DNA of 64,000 nucleotides from Sanghuangporus weigelae (lineage: Eukaryota; Basidiomycota; Agaricomycetes; Hymenochaetales; Hymenochaetaceae). Positions 10,881 through 22,541 of this stretch are shown here, one piece after another. The translations under genes and the position numbers were made by a program. How positions within the stretch are numbered: the first letter of the stretch is position 1; every line of letters starts with the position of its first letter. The stretch spans positions 930,001-994,000 of the forward strand of contig CP137329.1 of NCBI GenBank assembly GCA_033182465.1, given 5' to 3'. The notes beneath the pieces are model-generated. The model was not told the origin of the DNA. It searched no databases and saw nothing but the letters and a program-made list of their open reading frames with translations.

Positions 10881-13196
10881 TTATTTAGTAGCTTGGCGAA
10901 CGGCTAAGACTGCCGCATCTGAACGCGGGGTAATCTTGCACCTGAAGGGCTTCGGATGTCTAGAAGTTCGTCAACACCATGATTCTCGTCCTATCTCTGC
11001 AATCCACCCACCTCACGATACTTGAGAGGTAATCCTCTGTGGGAGTAATCGGAACGCCACGCTCATCTACCGCCTTTTCGATACTGAAAGCAGCTAGAAT
11101 CGAAGCCACCCCGATAAAGATCTGCAATAGCAAGTTCAGGATCTAATTACACGAAACGACATGAACAAAACCTACGGAATTCTCAGCGAAGAATCTTCCA
11201 GGACAGATTCTGACGATATCTTTGTGAGACGAGGAAGAAATACGTATGAGAATTTAGATACACCTTCGACCAAAACCGAATGCCATCTTGTCGGCCTCCA
11301 AAGGCGGCTCTTCTCCATACACAGGGAGCCATCTATCAGGAATGAACTTGTCCGGATCTGGATATCTCTTTGGGTCTCTTAGCATAGCCCTGAGTATCAA
11401 CCATCACTGTCATTTCTAAGAAAGTTCCCTGCGGCATCAGGCACGCACCATACGTTGCCGTATAGAACAGTCCCAGCCGGTATGAAGTATCCCTTAAAGA
11501 TATCATCCTTCTCGGCCAGATGAGGCACAGCTTATGAAAACCAATGTTTAGTGGTTGTACATTCAAGGAACAGTGAATTCGGAGCACACCGAGAGGAGTG
11601 ATGGCCTGCCACCTAGTGCAAGTATAGTGTATCATTCAGGCCCTAGTTCGAGAAGTGCTGAGGATCACCTCACCTCAAACATTCCATACAGATGGCTTCA
11701 ATGTAAGGAAGCCTGGGCCTATCTTCAAAACTTGGGAGTGCATTTCTTCCAATCACTCTGTCGAGTTCGTCATGACCCTTCTTCATGGCATTCGGAAACA
11801 GAACCATCGCCAATAAGAAGGTAAGTAAGGCAGATACGGTCTTGTAGAAATTTGAGGAAGGAAGCCTAATCAATAATGTCAGGACGTACTGTGTCTCCGC
11901 CGGCTGTAGATTAAGTATATGAGTATTCTAAAGCAGGAGAATCCAGCAAGAACAAACCTCCGAAGGCCACAGCGACCGTCTGGACGATGAATGTTTCATT
12001 ATCACCGCGCCCATACAACTCCGTCAACTTGCTTAGCATTGAAGGAGTTGCTGTTCCGTCAGCCTAAAGTAATCAAAGAAAAAGAATTGAGTGGTCTCCC
12101 AAATGAATGAAGTATTGGTAGTGGTGTGCGCACCATCCTTTTCCTGGCCTCGTTATAGGGCTCACTGTACATCGCATTAGCTATTTCATGTCCTTCCTTT
12201 ACCACTTTTTGAAAATGAGCTCCCGGAAACCAGGCGGGGAGATAACGAACTCGAAGAAGGGTTTATCAACACGACATCCATGAGTCTGAAAAAGACTTAC
12301 GAACAGGTACAGCATTCACCAGGTAGAAAGCCAGGGCATCGGAGACGGATCGTATGCCAGTATCGAGAACATCTACAGCAGGGTCGTTTTCCGAAACTAG
12401 AATGAGCCGATGAGTACGATACAGTCAAAGATGATCTTGACATTTGCACACTTTCATAACCATAGGCGATTTTGATGATGGCTTCGGCAGCAGCTCTGAG
12501 ATACATAGTAAGCAGAGCATCACTTATCGGTAGCTACTTACTGTCTAATATGGTGACGGAAACGATCGGGATCTTGCACAAGCTTGTATAGAAGCTTATG
12601 TATCGATCGCGTCTGCACATCATAATAGTTTTTGGTGATAGATCGCTGAAAAATCTTATTGAAGTACTGTCTGCCCCTTCGGAGATTGTCCCCGTAGGGT
12701 AGCACGGAAGTAAACCAGTCAGACCATCCTTCTCTGAAGCATTTATGTATTATCTCTCGCAGTTGCCTCAAAGAAATTGGTTGACTCACAGATCGAGCAT
12801 CGTCGTTTGAGGTCGGCTTGAGTATATGCTTCCCCGCTTCTCGAATAGCTCGATCGCATCCTCGTACGCATTGAGGAATAGATATCCCGTCCCGAGATTC
12901 TTGATGTAGACAAGATCGCCTGAAGCAAGGTATGTCCCAGAAAAAAAAAAGATCATTCGCACCAAGACTTCTCCATATCACACAATAGGCTCACCATATT
13001 TTGCACCCCATTGGCGTGCAGTCTCCCACTCGTTTCCGCCAGGCATATCCAGTATATTTCCAATAATTGGAAGTCCCTTTGGGCCGGGTGGCAGCGGACA
13101 GCTATATGTGTGCCGTCTTCTCCATGCCAGGAAAGAGCGGAGACAAATCAAAGCGGCGACAATCGCGACAATGTCGAGAGTGTATATAATCACCAT
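10881..13196 (-). CDS. P450-D: cytochrome P450 monooxygenase, complete
   Basis: Starts MVIIYTLDIVAIVAALICLRS, a membrane anchor, followed by CPLPPGPKGLPIIGNILDMP. Later segments are present: LFEKRGSIYSSRP, EGWSDWFTSVLPYGDNLRRG, the I-helix-flanking segment MVLFPNAMKKGHDELDRVIG, K-helix ECLR near 11670, PDRW near 11335, and FGFGRR spliced to ICPGRFFAENS around 11180-11270. The C-terminus is HPKPFRCKITPRSD, with TAA at 10881-10883. The introns seen join in phase and no lesion was found. It is second in the minus-strand tandem array; substrate unknown. Confidence 0.85.
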
Positions 13197-13822
13197 TACG
13201 AAGAGATAATGAGAAACGTCCTGAGGAAAGGAACACCAGATAGAATGTTATATATCCCAAGGTGATGTGTAATCATGAGACCAGATTCCAGATGAGTGGT
13301 GCCCTATCATAAACAAACGTAATGCGTGCGTGGAGCCAGGGGTGTGTCAGTGGGAAAATTGGATACCCATCAGTCATAGAATAGTGCAAGGAAAGCGGCG
13401 CCCAACCAAGTACTCGCCTCATAGCTATTCTGGACCTTACGTTCGTAAGCGATGATTGACATGTTGCATTAGGAAAGCGTAGACTAAACTCTCCACTTTT
13501 GCCGCATGATAAGCTGGGATATCTGGAAATTTTCCGTTGCGACGGTCCGGTCGAGATCTTGATACAATGGCACGGTCGAGTTCACTCTAAGTGTAGATAC
13601 TTCTCACTCCTCTTTATTATCATCTTAAGTCCCACAATATCAGTCTTAGATCGTAAACATTATCCTAAGCATATGAACTTTGGCACGACCCATTGAGTAG
13701 CGCATCCTAGAACAAGGATAATCAATTTCACCGAACAAAAAAAAAACAGATTCTGGTAGTCCTTCACCTTCTCAGCAATCATCTCAGCGAAAAAGCCATT
13801 TCCATTCCATTGTGATTAGCAT
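13197..13822. other. Spacer between P450-D and P450-E
   Basis: No gene recognised. It should include the P450-D promoter and the P450-E terminator. Confidence 0.5.
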
Positions 13823-16164
13823 TCATTCGAGCCCTCTCGCAAGGGAGACTGCTTGACGTATGACAATTTTTGCTTCTCCTGATCTCGGTGAAATCTTGCA
13901 CTTAAAGGGCCTCGGATGTCTGATTTTTGTTAGGAAACATGTGATGCTTCATACAAATGCGCCCACCTCACGATTCCTGATACATAATCTTCTGCAGGAG
14001 TTATCTGAGTCCCGTGTTCATCAACTGCTTTTTGAATATCGAACATAGCCATGATTGAGGCCGCTCCTATGAAAACCTGGCATAGAGATTTTAGTAATCA
14101 AAAATATTGAATTGACCGACTGGACCTACGGAGTTTTCAGCGAAGAATCTCCCGGGACAGATTCTGATGGCGTGTCTGTAAGTATGGAATACGGCGAAGA
14201 GATCAGACGTACCGTCTGCCAAATCCAAAGGCCGTCTTGTTAGCATCCAAGGGCCGATCTTCTCCAGCTGCAGGTAACCATCTCTCCGGAATGAACTTAT
14301 CAGGCTCTGGATACCTCCTTGGGTCTCTCAGGATAGCCCTGAGTATAGGCCAGAGTTGAGAATGTCAGCCTGGTCGGGATACAGTTATTTTCTGGGAAAG
14401 AATATGAACGAACCAAATGTTGCTGTACATGACTGTTCCGGCAGGTATGAAATAACCGTTGTAAATATCATCCTCCTCGGAGCAATGAGGCACACCTTAC
14501 AAATAAAAGCAATCAATAGACATGCGCCTGATAATTCTATCAGGACGTACCGAGAGGTGCAACAGGCTGCCATCTATGCACAGGACAATACATGGTGAGA
14601 CTCTGTACATTGGGCGTTTTGACGATAATCTTTACCTGAAACACTCCTCACAAATTGCCTCGATGTAAGGAAGCTTAGGTCTATCTTCGAAGGCCGGAAG
14701 GTTATTCCTTCCGATCACCCTATCGAGCTCTTCCTGGCCCTTCCTCATGACATCAGGATGCAGGACCATCGCAAAGACAAAGGTCAACAGTGATGCTATG
14801 GTCTTGAGATGACATCGTATTTGAGATAATGGGATGGGCAATCGAGGAACTGTAACGAACCGTATCTCCACCAGCTAGACGATAATAGTCACGTAAATAA
14901 GATGAACTTCGATACAATAATTCTCCAAACAGGACAAACCACAGTCGCTGTCTGGGCAATGATTGTTTCGTTGAAATCCTCCATGTCACCGTCCGCATAC
15001 CACTCGAGCAGCTTGCTGAGCATCGAAGGCGCAGCCGTTCCGTTGGCCTTTGAGATTACCACCACATAAGAAGGAAAACTGAAGTAATTTTTGCGATATA
15101 CTTACCATTTCGTCTCTTGCCTTTTTATAAGGTTCATTGTACATTGCTTTACCTACTTCGCGTGCTTCTTTTGCTATTTTATGGAATTGAGCGCCTGGAA
15201 ACCACGTTGGAAGATGACGAACTTGAAAGCAGAAGGCATTAGACAGGTAATCTGGCCATCAAGCGTAAGGACATACGAGCGGGTAGAGAGTTCACAAGGA
15301 AGAATAGCATCGAATCAGAGAATGCTTTTATTCCTTTAACTATATATTCCACGCTAGGGTCATTCTCGACGACTGGAATCGGCATTTAGCATCAAATAAG
15401 CAACGCATTAGTCAGAGACCACACACTTTCATAACCGTATGTTATCTTGATAATGGACTCGGCAGCCCAGCTTTGACAGAAAGGTTAGCAAAGTAAGCGG
15501 CAACCACTATAGTAGATTTTGCTTACTGCTTTATGTGGTTGCGGAAATCATTGGGATTCTCCAAAAATTTCAAAAGGAGCTTGTGCGTTGACTGTGTTTG
15601 TGTATCATAGTAGTCGCTCGTGACTGTTCGATGGAAAAATTTGTTCATGTAACGCCGAGATGTTCGGAGTCTCTCTCCGTACGGCATTGCAGTAAAGAAC
15701 CAACTGGTCCACCCTTCTCTGTGGAACCAGCAATCTTCTTAATTTTAACCTTATCCATTATTCTAAGAGAGGCTTACAATTCCATCATCGCTGTTTGCGG
15801 TCTGCTTGAATGAATATTGCCACGTTTTTCGAAAAGCTCGAAAGCAGACTCATATGAGTTGAGAAACAGATAACCTGTCCCGAAGTTGTTGATATAGACC
15901 AGATCGCCTGAAGGAAAAGGTCAGAAACCAAATGAATAAACTTCCTGCATCCGAGAGATGCTTACCGTATTTTTTGCCCCATTGACGTGCAATCTCAAAC
16001 TCGTTTTCCCCGGGCATGTCGAGTATATTACCAATGATCGGTAGTCCCTCAGGGCCCGGTGGCAGAGGAAAGCCGTTCACACGTCGTTTTCGCCAAGGCA
16101 GCCATGAACGAATGCAGACCAACAAAATGATCAGAGCGAGAGCGTCGAGAGTGTGGATGTTCAT
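13823..16164 (-). CDS. P450-E: cytochrome P450 monooxygenase, complete
   Basis: Starts MNIHTLDALALIILLVCIRS, then FPLPPGPEGLPIIGNILDMP. The I-helix AGGDT is read near 14865, K-helix ECFR near 14640, PERW (FIPERWL) near 14285, and the heme loop FGFGRR spliced to ICPGRFFAENS near 14135-14230. The C-terminal exon reads HPRPFKCKISPRSGEAK and ends in a TGA at 13823. It differs from its neighbours mainly in the C-terminal tail (LARGLE). Third in the minus-strand array; no lesion seen; substrate unknown. Confidence 0.85.
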
Positions 16165-16793
16165 AGGCGAGAAAGAAAACGTTCATTATACCGTAAGGCC
16201 AGGCAGCGTGGACCGGTTTTTTGATTGCGCAGATAAGCAGGCTTGGAGGCAAAGTACACGCGCGAAGCTGGTATTAGTAGGGAAGTTAATTGGTGAGTCT
16301 AGGTGGAGTTACGAAGTAACTCAAAGATGATTTCAGGATAGAATAGATCCAGGGAAAGGCGAAAGCGAATCGAAGATCATGCGATCGGGAATAGGATTAC
16401 TTCGAACTGCAACATGTGCCGAATAGAACACGAGCACCGTCTGTGGTTCGGAGGAAGCACCATGCCGTTTAGTATCCCATTCACACCAACCTCTCTGGAA
16501 TAGCAACTTCCATTCCACCCCTTTTCTCGAGTATTTCTCAGCAAATCGGTTTCCTTTGGTAAACTGTGTAAGATGGAGGCTAGAGCGCACTGGTTGCTTA
16601 TGTAATACCATTGGTAAGGGACTGCCTTTTCGGTGCCCAGGCACGTCTCTCTCAGCGACGAGACATCACGGCCTGATTTCTCTTTAGATTATAATATTAT
16701 CAGTATCAGTGATAGTGAGTATTTCCCGTACAATGCCTCGGAACTGAATATAATTTGAAAGCGTCTCGACCCTAAGTCGAAAAGACTATCGAG
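16165..16793. other. Spacer between P450-E and P450-F, first copy of a duplicated 3' spacer
   Basis: No gene. The part from about 16510 to 16793 is homologous to the two halves 19800-19894 and 22267-22541 downstream of P450-G. For example, both contain CCCTTTTCTCGAGTATTTCT and AAATCGGTTT. This is the uninterrupted copy of that spacer. Confidence 0.7.
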
Positions 16794-19144
16794 TCACTTT
16801 GCGAACGAAGTTGCTTGGTAAATCGCAGCAACTGCCTCTTCCGAACGCGGTGTAATCTTGCACTTGAAGGGCTTTGGATGTCTAACAGCCGATTAGAACA
16901 TGGTTGAATCTGCACCCGTCTTGAAGTCACTTGCCTTACGATATTCGAAGTGTAGTCTTCGACCGGAGTGATTGGGACACCGTTCTCATCTAGAGCTTTT
17001 TCGATGTTGAAAACGGCAAGGATAGATGCGATGCCAATGAAAACCTAATATAGTAGTCACGATTCGCTCTGTCGGCGCATTACTGCAAGAAAAAAACTCA
17101 CGGAGTTTTCTGCGAAGAACCTTCCCGGGCAAATTCTAGGAAAACGGGATTGAACAACTGTAGAAGAGTAGGTAGAGTCAGACCTACCGTCTGCCAAACC
17201 CGAATGCTACCTTGTTGGGATCCAAAGGACGCTCTTTTCCGGGCGAGGGTAACCATCTGTCCGGAATGAACTTTTCTGGCTCTAGGTATCTCTTCGGATC
17301 CCTAAGTATAGCCCTGCGTAGTCCAATGAGTCGAGTCGCTACAAGTTGATCGTTTCGGTACGATGAGCTTTATACTTACCACGAGTTGGGATAGACGGCA
17401 GTACCAGCAGGTATGAAATAGCCATTGTAGATATCGTCTTTCTCGACCAGGTGAGCAACAGCTTCAGGGAAAGAATATAGTCAATACTCATTAGTACACG
17501 TTGCATACATGAGACGTACCAAGAGGTGCTACCGTCTGCCATCTATACATAAATGAATATGCTCAGCTAGTTTAAACGACTTCATAGTTCTTGAATCGAC
17601 ATCACCTCAGACATTCGTAATAAATAGCATCAATGTACGGAAGTTTGGACCTGTCGTCGAATGTTGGAAGATTACCCTTTCCGATTACCCTATCAAGTTC
17701 GTCCTGTCCTTTTCTCATGGCATCTGGATAAAGAACCATAGCTAGCAGAAATGTGAGCAACATGGATACAGTCTATGAGGTTAACCTGCGTCAAAGACAT
17801 GTACAATGGGAGAAAAGTCAGGGATATTGTGACTGACTGTATCTCCACCACCTAAACAAATTCGTGAAGGGTGAGACTGGATCATATACATACTTTGGAT
17901 ATTTAACAGAACTGACCCGCATAAGCTATGCCAACCGCTTTCGCTATTATATCTTCATGTTGCACGTCTCCATTCTCGTCAGCTTGGGATTCCAGGAGCT
18001 TGCTCGTCATCGAAGGCTCGGCAGTTCCGTCTGCCTATAAGCGAGTGATGATAGTTTGATCTATTTCTTTCAGGTTTTGGATGTGTACATACAATCATGG
18101 CCTTCGCTTTGTCGAAAGGGTCATGGTACATAGCAGTCGACAGTTTGTGGCCCTCCTCCGCTATCTGGTGGAATGTTGCTCCCGGAAACCATGAAGGAAG
18201 ATGCCGAACTTGATTTGCCAAGGAAGTGTCAGCATCCAATACTGTCGTCAAATATGCGGAACTCACGAGCCGGTAGAGCATTGACAAGATAGAATGTCAG
18301 TGCATTCGTGAAAGCTTCTACGCCTCGACCAGCCAGCACCACGTAAGGATCATCCTCGATGACTGCCAATATATTAGGATGGTTTCTACAACCCGTGGAT
18401 TCGGAAAACTTACTTTGGTAGCCATAAGTAACCTTTATAATGGTTTCGGCGGCAGTGCTATTCTGCGTTGAGTTCATGCGGCAGAAAGTATTTCAGCAAA
18501 CTCTGCTCACTGTTGAATGTGAGCATGAAAATCGTCCGGACTTTGCAGAAGCTTCAGCAATAGGCTGAATGTCGACTGCGTCTGTACACCATAGTAGTTC
18601 TTGGAAACAGGCTTCTGGAAGAACATATTGAGAAATTGCCTAGACTTTTTGAGTTCGTCTCCATAAGCCATAGCAGATGTAAACCAAGACCAGCCTTCCC
18701 TGAAATGACGGTGAGTGCAAACTTTCTTAGAGATCAGCGGATGGGTAACGCACAAATCAACCATAGTAGTTGACGGTCTGCTCGAATATATGTTTCCCCG
18801 TTTCTCGAACAACTCGACGGCGGCTTCATACGAGTTTACAAACAAGTAACGAGTTCCGAAATTCTCGATGTAGATAAGGTCGCCTGAAATAGAGAATGTA
18901 TAAGTATTCCGACTTCTGTGCTGGTATCCTAGCTTATCTCCTCACCGTACTTCTCCCCCCATTGGCGAGCAGTCTCCCATTCATCCTTGCCTGGCATGTC
19001 AAGCACATTGTCAATGATTGGAAGCCTCCTTGGACCAGGCGGCAAAGGAGAACCACCCGCACGGCGTTTTTTCCATGCCGTCCACGAGCGGACGACGACC
19101 AAGGCGATTACAATCACAGCAAAGTCCAAAGCGTAGAAACTCAT
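16794..19144 (-). CDS. P450-F: cytochrome P450 monooxygenase, complete
   Basis: Starts MSFYALDFAVIVIALVVVRS, then SPLPPGPRRLPIIDNVLDMP; the usual IIGN is IIDN here. The I-helix GGGDT is near 17840, K-helix ECLR near 17610, PDRW near 17265, and the heme loop FGFGRR spliced to ICPGRFFAENS near 17105-17200. The C-terminus is HPKPFKCKITPRSEEAVAA and the TGA lies at 16794. A TATA element lies about 50 nt upstream of the ATG. It is the intact partner of the pseudogene P450-G, with which it shares exon sequence and both flanks. Substrate unknown. Confidence 0.87.
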
Positions 19145-19894
19145 GATGATTTAGTGAAAGGGCTCTATGCTGTTGGCAAACTTGAGGTCCTTATTTATAA
19201 CCTAGACCGATGAGGAGATAGGCGGTTTTGAACATGCATAACCAGGCGCTGCGTACTCTGAATGAGCTCCAAACGGAGCATCAACTGGGAAGTTGATTCA
19301 CTGCCCTGGCGCGTAAAATGGAAGAAACGACTCCTCCATGATGTTTTCTGTTGTTTGTCGTTTCCGTAATTCCGCGGCGACAACATTGCATTCAGTGCTC
19401 ATTGCACAAGATTTGAAGACTACGGCACTGTGGGGCGAATGGAGATTTGGAGCTGTCTCAATTTCTCTTTGTGCTAACTGAGCACCTTCTGTTGGGATGC
19501 GCAGCTATTCTAGATGTAGTCCAGTCCCATGGATGGGAAAGGGAAATACTGTTTCTGCTGATATTGTCGCTTTAAGAGAGATGAGCAAGATAAGCATTCC
19601 CATAAAGAAATAATACTTAGTTCGCTTTATGAGTTACAGTTTCAGAAGACACTCGGGAGAGAAGCGGTTCTAGTACGCGCGAAAGTAACTCCGAATCGAC
19701 ATGAAAGGAAATTGATATCGTATCGTGCCTACACGTGGCCGTGGCGATATCCAAAAATCTGTTTTTGGAAAGTGATCGACGACTATTCTTGATTTGCTTA
19801 TTTCTCGATCCCCTTTTCTCGAGTATTTCTTACCAAATCGGTTTTCATAGATGAACTATATATGTAAGGAGGCCGGAGCATCAGTACTAGATAT
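19145..19894. other. Upstream region of P450-F and start of the second duplicated 3' spacer
   Basis: No gene. The stretch around 19380-19440 resembles 25190-25230 upstream of P450-G, so the duplication carried promoter-distal sequence too. From about 19800 it matches the spacer at 16510 onward. Confidence 0.55.
19192..19199 (-). promoter_or_regulatory. TATA box of P450-F
   Basis: TATAAATA on the minus strand, about 48-55 nt upstream of the ATG at 19144. Confidence 0.5.
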
Positions 19895-20018
19895 TACAGC
19901 ATGTTCAGAAAACCTTGACAGTGTCAACTTTTCATATATTTTTTTCACTTAGCCTTGGCTGTCTGGTTTGGGAAAGCCGCACACTCACAACTTCCACGTG
20001 AACCCGAATGATCAACAC

Positions 20019-20690
20019 TACAGTCATTTACTGGTCCTTTAAACAGTACCATTCCTTTGAACACTCGAATTTTCTCCCTCAATTCTTCTTCCCTTGTCAC
20101 GAAACAAATCACACAGATGCAGAGAATATGTACTAATTATAATGCCAAATTTCAGAAGATTTGAGTAAGGCGTTCAGTGTAGAGAAATTATGCACTGGCT
20201 AATTTGGCTGTATTTGGTTGAGTTTAACTTGCAACAATTGCTCTTGAGCTTGTTCTGGCCTATTTACATAGAAGATAGCTGTACATATCACTAAAGTATT
20301 GCCATGGGTGCATCTGTGCAAAGTTTGAAGAAAAAACAGTTACTCTACGAATTAATGCAGGGGAAACAAACAGAAAGTGTGACAGATGGGAGGAGGGATT
20401 TTTACATGCTAAGATCAGCGGTTGTATTTTGCCGTACCAAGAACCACCACCGTGATGGCAAATTCTAATGTCACACGGTGTTCAAAGGAGTGGTTTTTGT
20501 GACATTCTTGCATCTTTTTTCTTTCACCGATAATTATTTTTCCTATACAATTTACAGCTTGAAAAAATTAGTAAATGTTGCCCTCATCAAGAGCTATCAG
20601 AATATGTACTTGAAAGTTATAAATCTTCTGTGTGGTGAGCTGGGTGAGTGCATCTGTATTGGGTGTTCAAAGGACCGGTAAATACCTGTA
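20019..20690 (-). mobile_element. MITE copy X1 (about 672 bp) nested in element A
   Basis: Both ends start with TACAGT/TACAGG followed by a CCGGTCCTTT-like block in inverted orientation. The terminal block containing ACAGTACCATTCC lies at its left end, whereas in copy X2 it lies at the right end. X1 is therefore a second copy of the same family in the opposite orientation. TA ends, no coding capacity. Confidence 0.75.
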
Positions 20691-20695
20691 TTTAC

Positions 20696-21336
20696 TAAGG
20701 TAGGGAAAGTATAAACTTAACCAACTGTGACACGATGCGCCTTACCCCTTTTGGTCATCCACCCTCCCACAACATCTCAACGTGGAAATACACACAACTC
20801 AACACCTCAAATAAAAATTCTGACTTCGTACATTTGTAGGGGGGATCCATACCTACATTTTGTTGGTTTTATTTCCTAAAAATATGGTCATTTGAGCTTC
20901 CTATTTAGGAAAGAATCCTGACTTTATAAAGTTACTCAGAATGTCTTTTCCGCATGTTTTGGCACAACTTGAAAATTTTTGACTTATATTTTTACTGCTT
21001 ACATATGCAAAATTATTATGTAAAACTAGCATTTGTCATACACTTGTCATGTATTTGTCATGTATTTGTCATACCCAAATCGAGTAGTTTTACTTGAAGG
21101 TCCAGCAAAGCATAGAGAAGCCTCCCAGAGGCTTCAAACTAGCTCTAGGAAGCTAATTTACATTTGTAGAGCTTCAAAGATGTGAGTTTCAAGGGAAATA
21201 AAACAAAAGTCCTGGGTTGGGTCAACCAGACTTCAGATTTTGCCGCAGGGTCCTTCCAAATCGAGTTAGATCAGGGTTTATCAGGGTCATCAGTCACATG
21301 TGACAGGTTGGTTGAGTTTATACTTTCCCTACCTTA
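20696..21336. mobile_element. MITE of a different family (about 641 bp) nested in element A
   Basis: The ends 20696-20732 (TAAGGTAGGGAAAGTATAAA) and 21300-21336 are inverted copies, including a second AACCAAC/GTTGGTT block. TA dinucleotides bound it. Inside lies a run of tandem-like TTGTCATGTATTTGTCAT repeats near 21030-21070. There is no coding capacity. Confidence 0.72.
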
Positions 21337-21591
21337 TGTTTAAGAGACACAATATAATACAATTCAGACTGGGAACTCTGTGTCCTGCACAGTGCATGAC
21401 CTACTTAATACCAACATGGCTTGCAATGCTTGTCTCTGCCAGTATTGCAAGAGGGATGATAAGCTGTGGTGGGAAGTGTAATAGCATAACTGCACACAAA
21501 AATGGGCAGCCGAGGTTTTCCCATAAGGCAGGACCCTGAGCAAAATATATATATGAAAAGTTGACACTGTCAAGGTTTTCTGAACACGCTG

Positions 21592-22266
21592 TACAGTCAT
21601 TAACCGGTCCTTTGAACACCTATTACAGATCCACTTTTGTAGCTCACCACGCAGCAATTTTCTCAAAACTGCGTGCATACTCCAATTGTCTACCATGAGA
21701 TACACCTGCTAATTTTTTTTCCGGTCATAACATAGACAGGAAAAATTGATATGGCTAATAGAAAATTATAGGTGACTGTCACGTAATACAGCTCCTTTGA
21801 ACACCGTGTGACATTACAAAACGCCTAATATTGGCTAATTTGCCGACTTGGCAATAACAACATCGATCACATTATGTAAAATAAATGGTTTGTGCATCTG
21901 TCACATTTTTTGCTTGTTTGGCTTGCATTAATTTACTGAAAGCATATTCCTCCATGAAAATATAAGATAAGACACTCATAATAGAGTGATACTAGCTAAT
22001 AAACTCAGAATCCACATTGGTTGACAGAAAAATGCACAGGACCAATTTGATCAGAGTGAGGTTTACTGGTTTCACATAAATTTGACCAGTGTCTAATTTT
22101 TCCTGACCCAACAACTTGCCCGATTTACTTAAAAATTTGGATATCAATTCACATATACACTTTGCATCTTCAACATTTTTCTTGTGGTGAGGGATGAAGA
22201 ATTGAGTGAGAAAACGTAAGGTGTTTAAAGGAATGGTACTGTTTAAAGGACCGGTTAATGACTGTA
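21592..22266 (+). mobile_element. MITE copy X2 (about 675 bp) at the right edge of element A
   Basis: It begins TACAGTCATTAACCGGTCC at 21592 and ends with the inverse of that block at 22266. It was inserted at the TA that ends element A, so the two share that dinucleotide. The internal block GTGTTCAAAGGAG/CTCCTTTGAACAC also recurs in X1 at 20478. Non-coding. Confidence 0.75.
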
Positions 22267-22541
22267 ATACTAGACTAGATTGTAATACCCGAAAAGTGTA
22301 ATTACGTAATAACGTAGTTAACTGCCTTTTTGAGGCGCAGGCACATAGCTGTCACATCGCTGTCAGGTCAGTCTAGATCTAGATCTAGGTCTAGGGGTCT
22401 TCGTCGAGACAATCATAGCCTCATTTCTCTTCAGGTTGTGAAACTCTCGATGATAGTGAATATTAACTGTGTAGGTCCAGGAAGGGGAAAGTCTGGAAAG
22501 GTCTCTAGACTCTCTATCTCCCAGTCGAAGACATTGTCGAG
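22267..22541. other. Right half of the interrupted duplicated spacer
   Basis: This joins, in homology terms, to 19800-19894: together they reproduce 16510-16793 downstream of P450-F. It includes a small TCTAGA/AGATCT-type simple repeat near 22373-22396. No gene. Confidence 0.6.

Larger units (their letters stand above)
19895..21593. mobile_element. Outer TA-flanked inverted-repeat element (element A)
   Basis: The ends are inverted copies of each other over about 45 bp: 19895-19940 (starting TACAGCATGTTCAG) against 21550-21593 (ending CTGAACACGCTGTA). Weaker subterminal similarity continues inside. The bounding TA dinucleotides fit the target duplication of Tc1/mariner-type elements. No transposase frame is visible, so it is non-autonomous. 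Two further elements (20019-20690 and 20696-21336) sit inside it; without them only about 390 bp of element A remains. Confidence 0.75.

Noticed and set aside
20019-22266. Reading the inverted blocks at 20019 and 22266 as the two ends of a single 2.2 kb element
   Set aside because: This would cross the boundaries of element A; pairing each outer block with the inner one gives two same-size (about 670 bp) copies in opposite orientation, which explains all the blocks.
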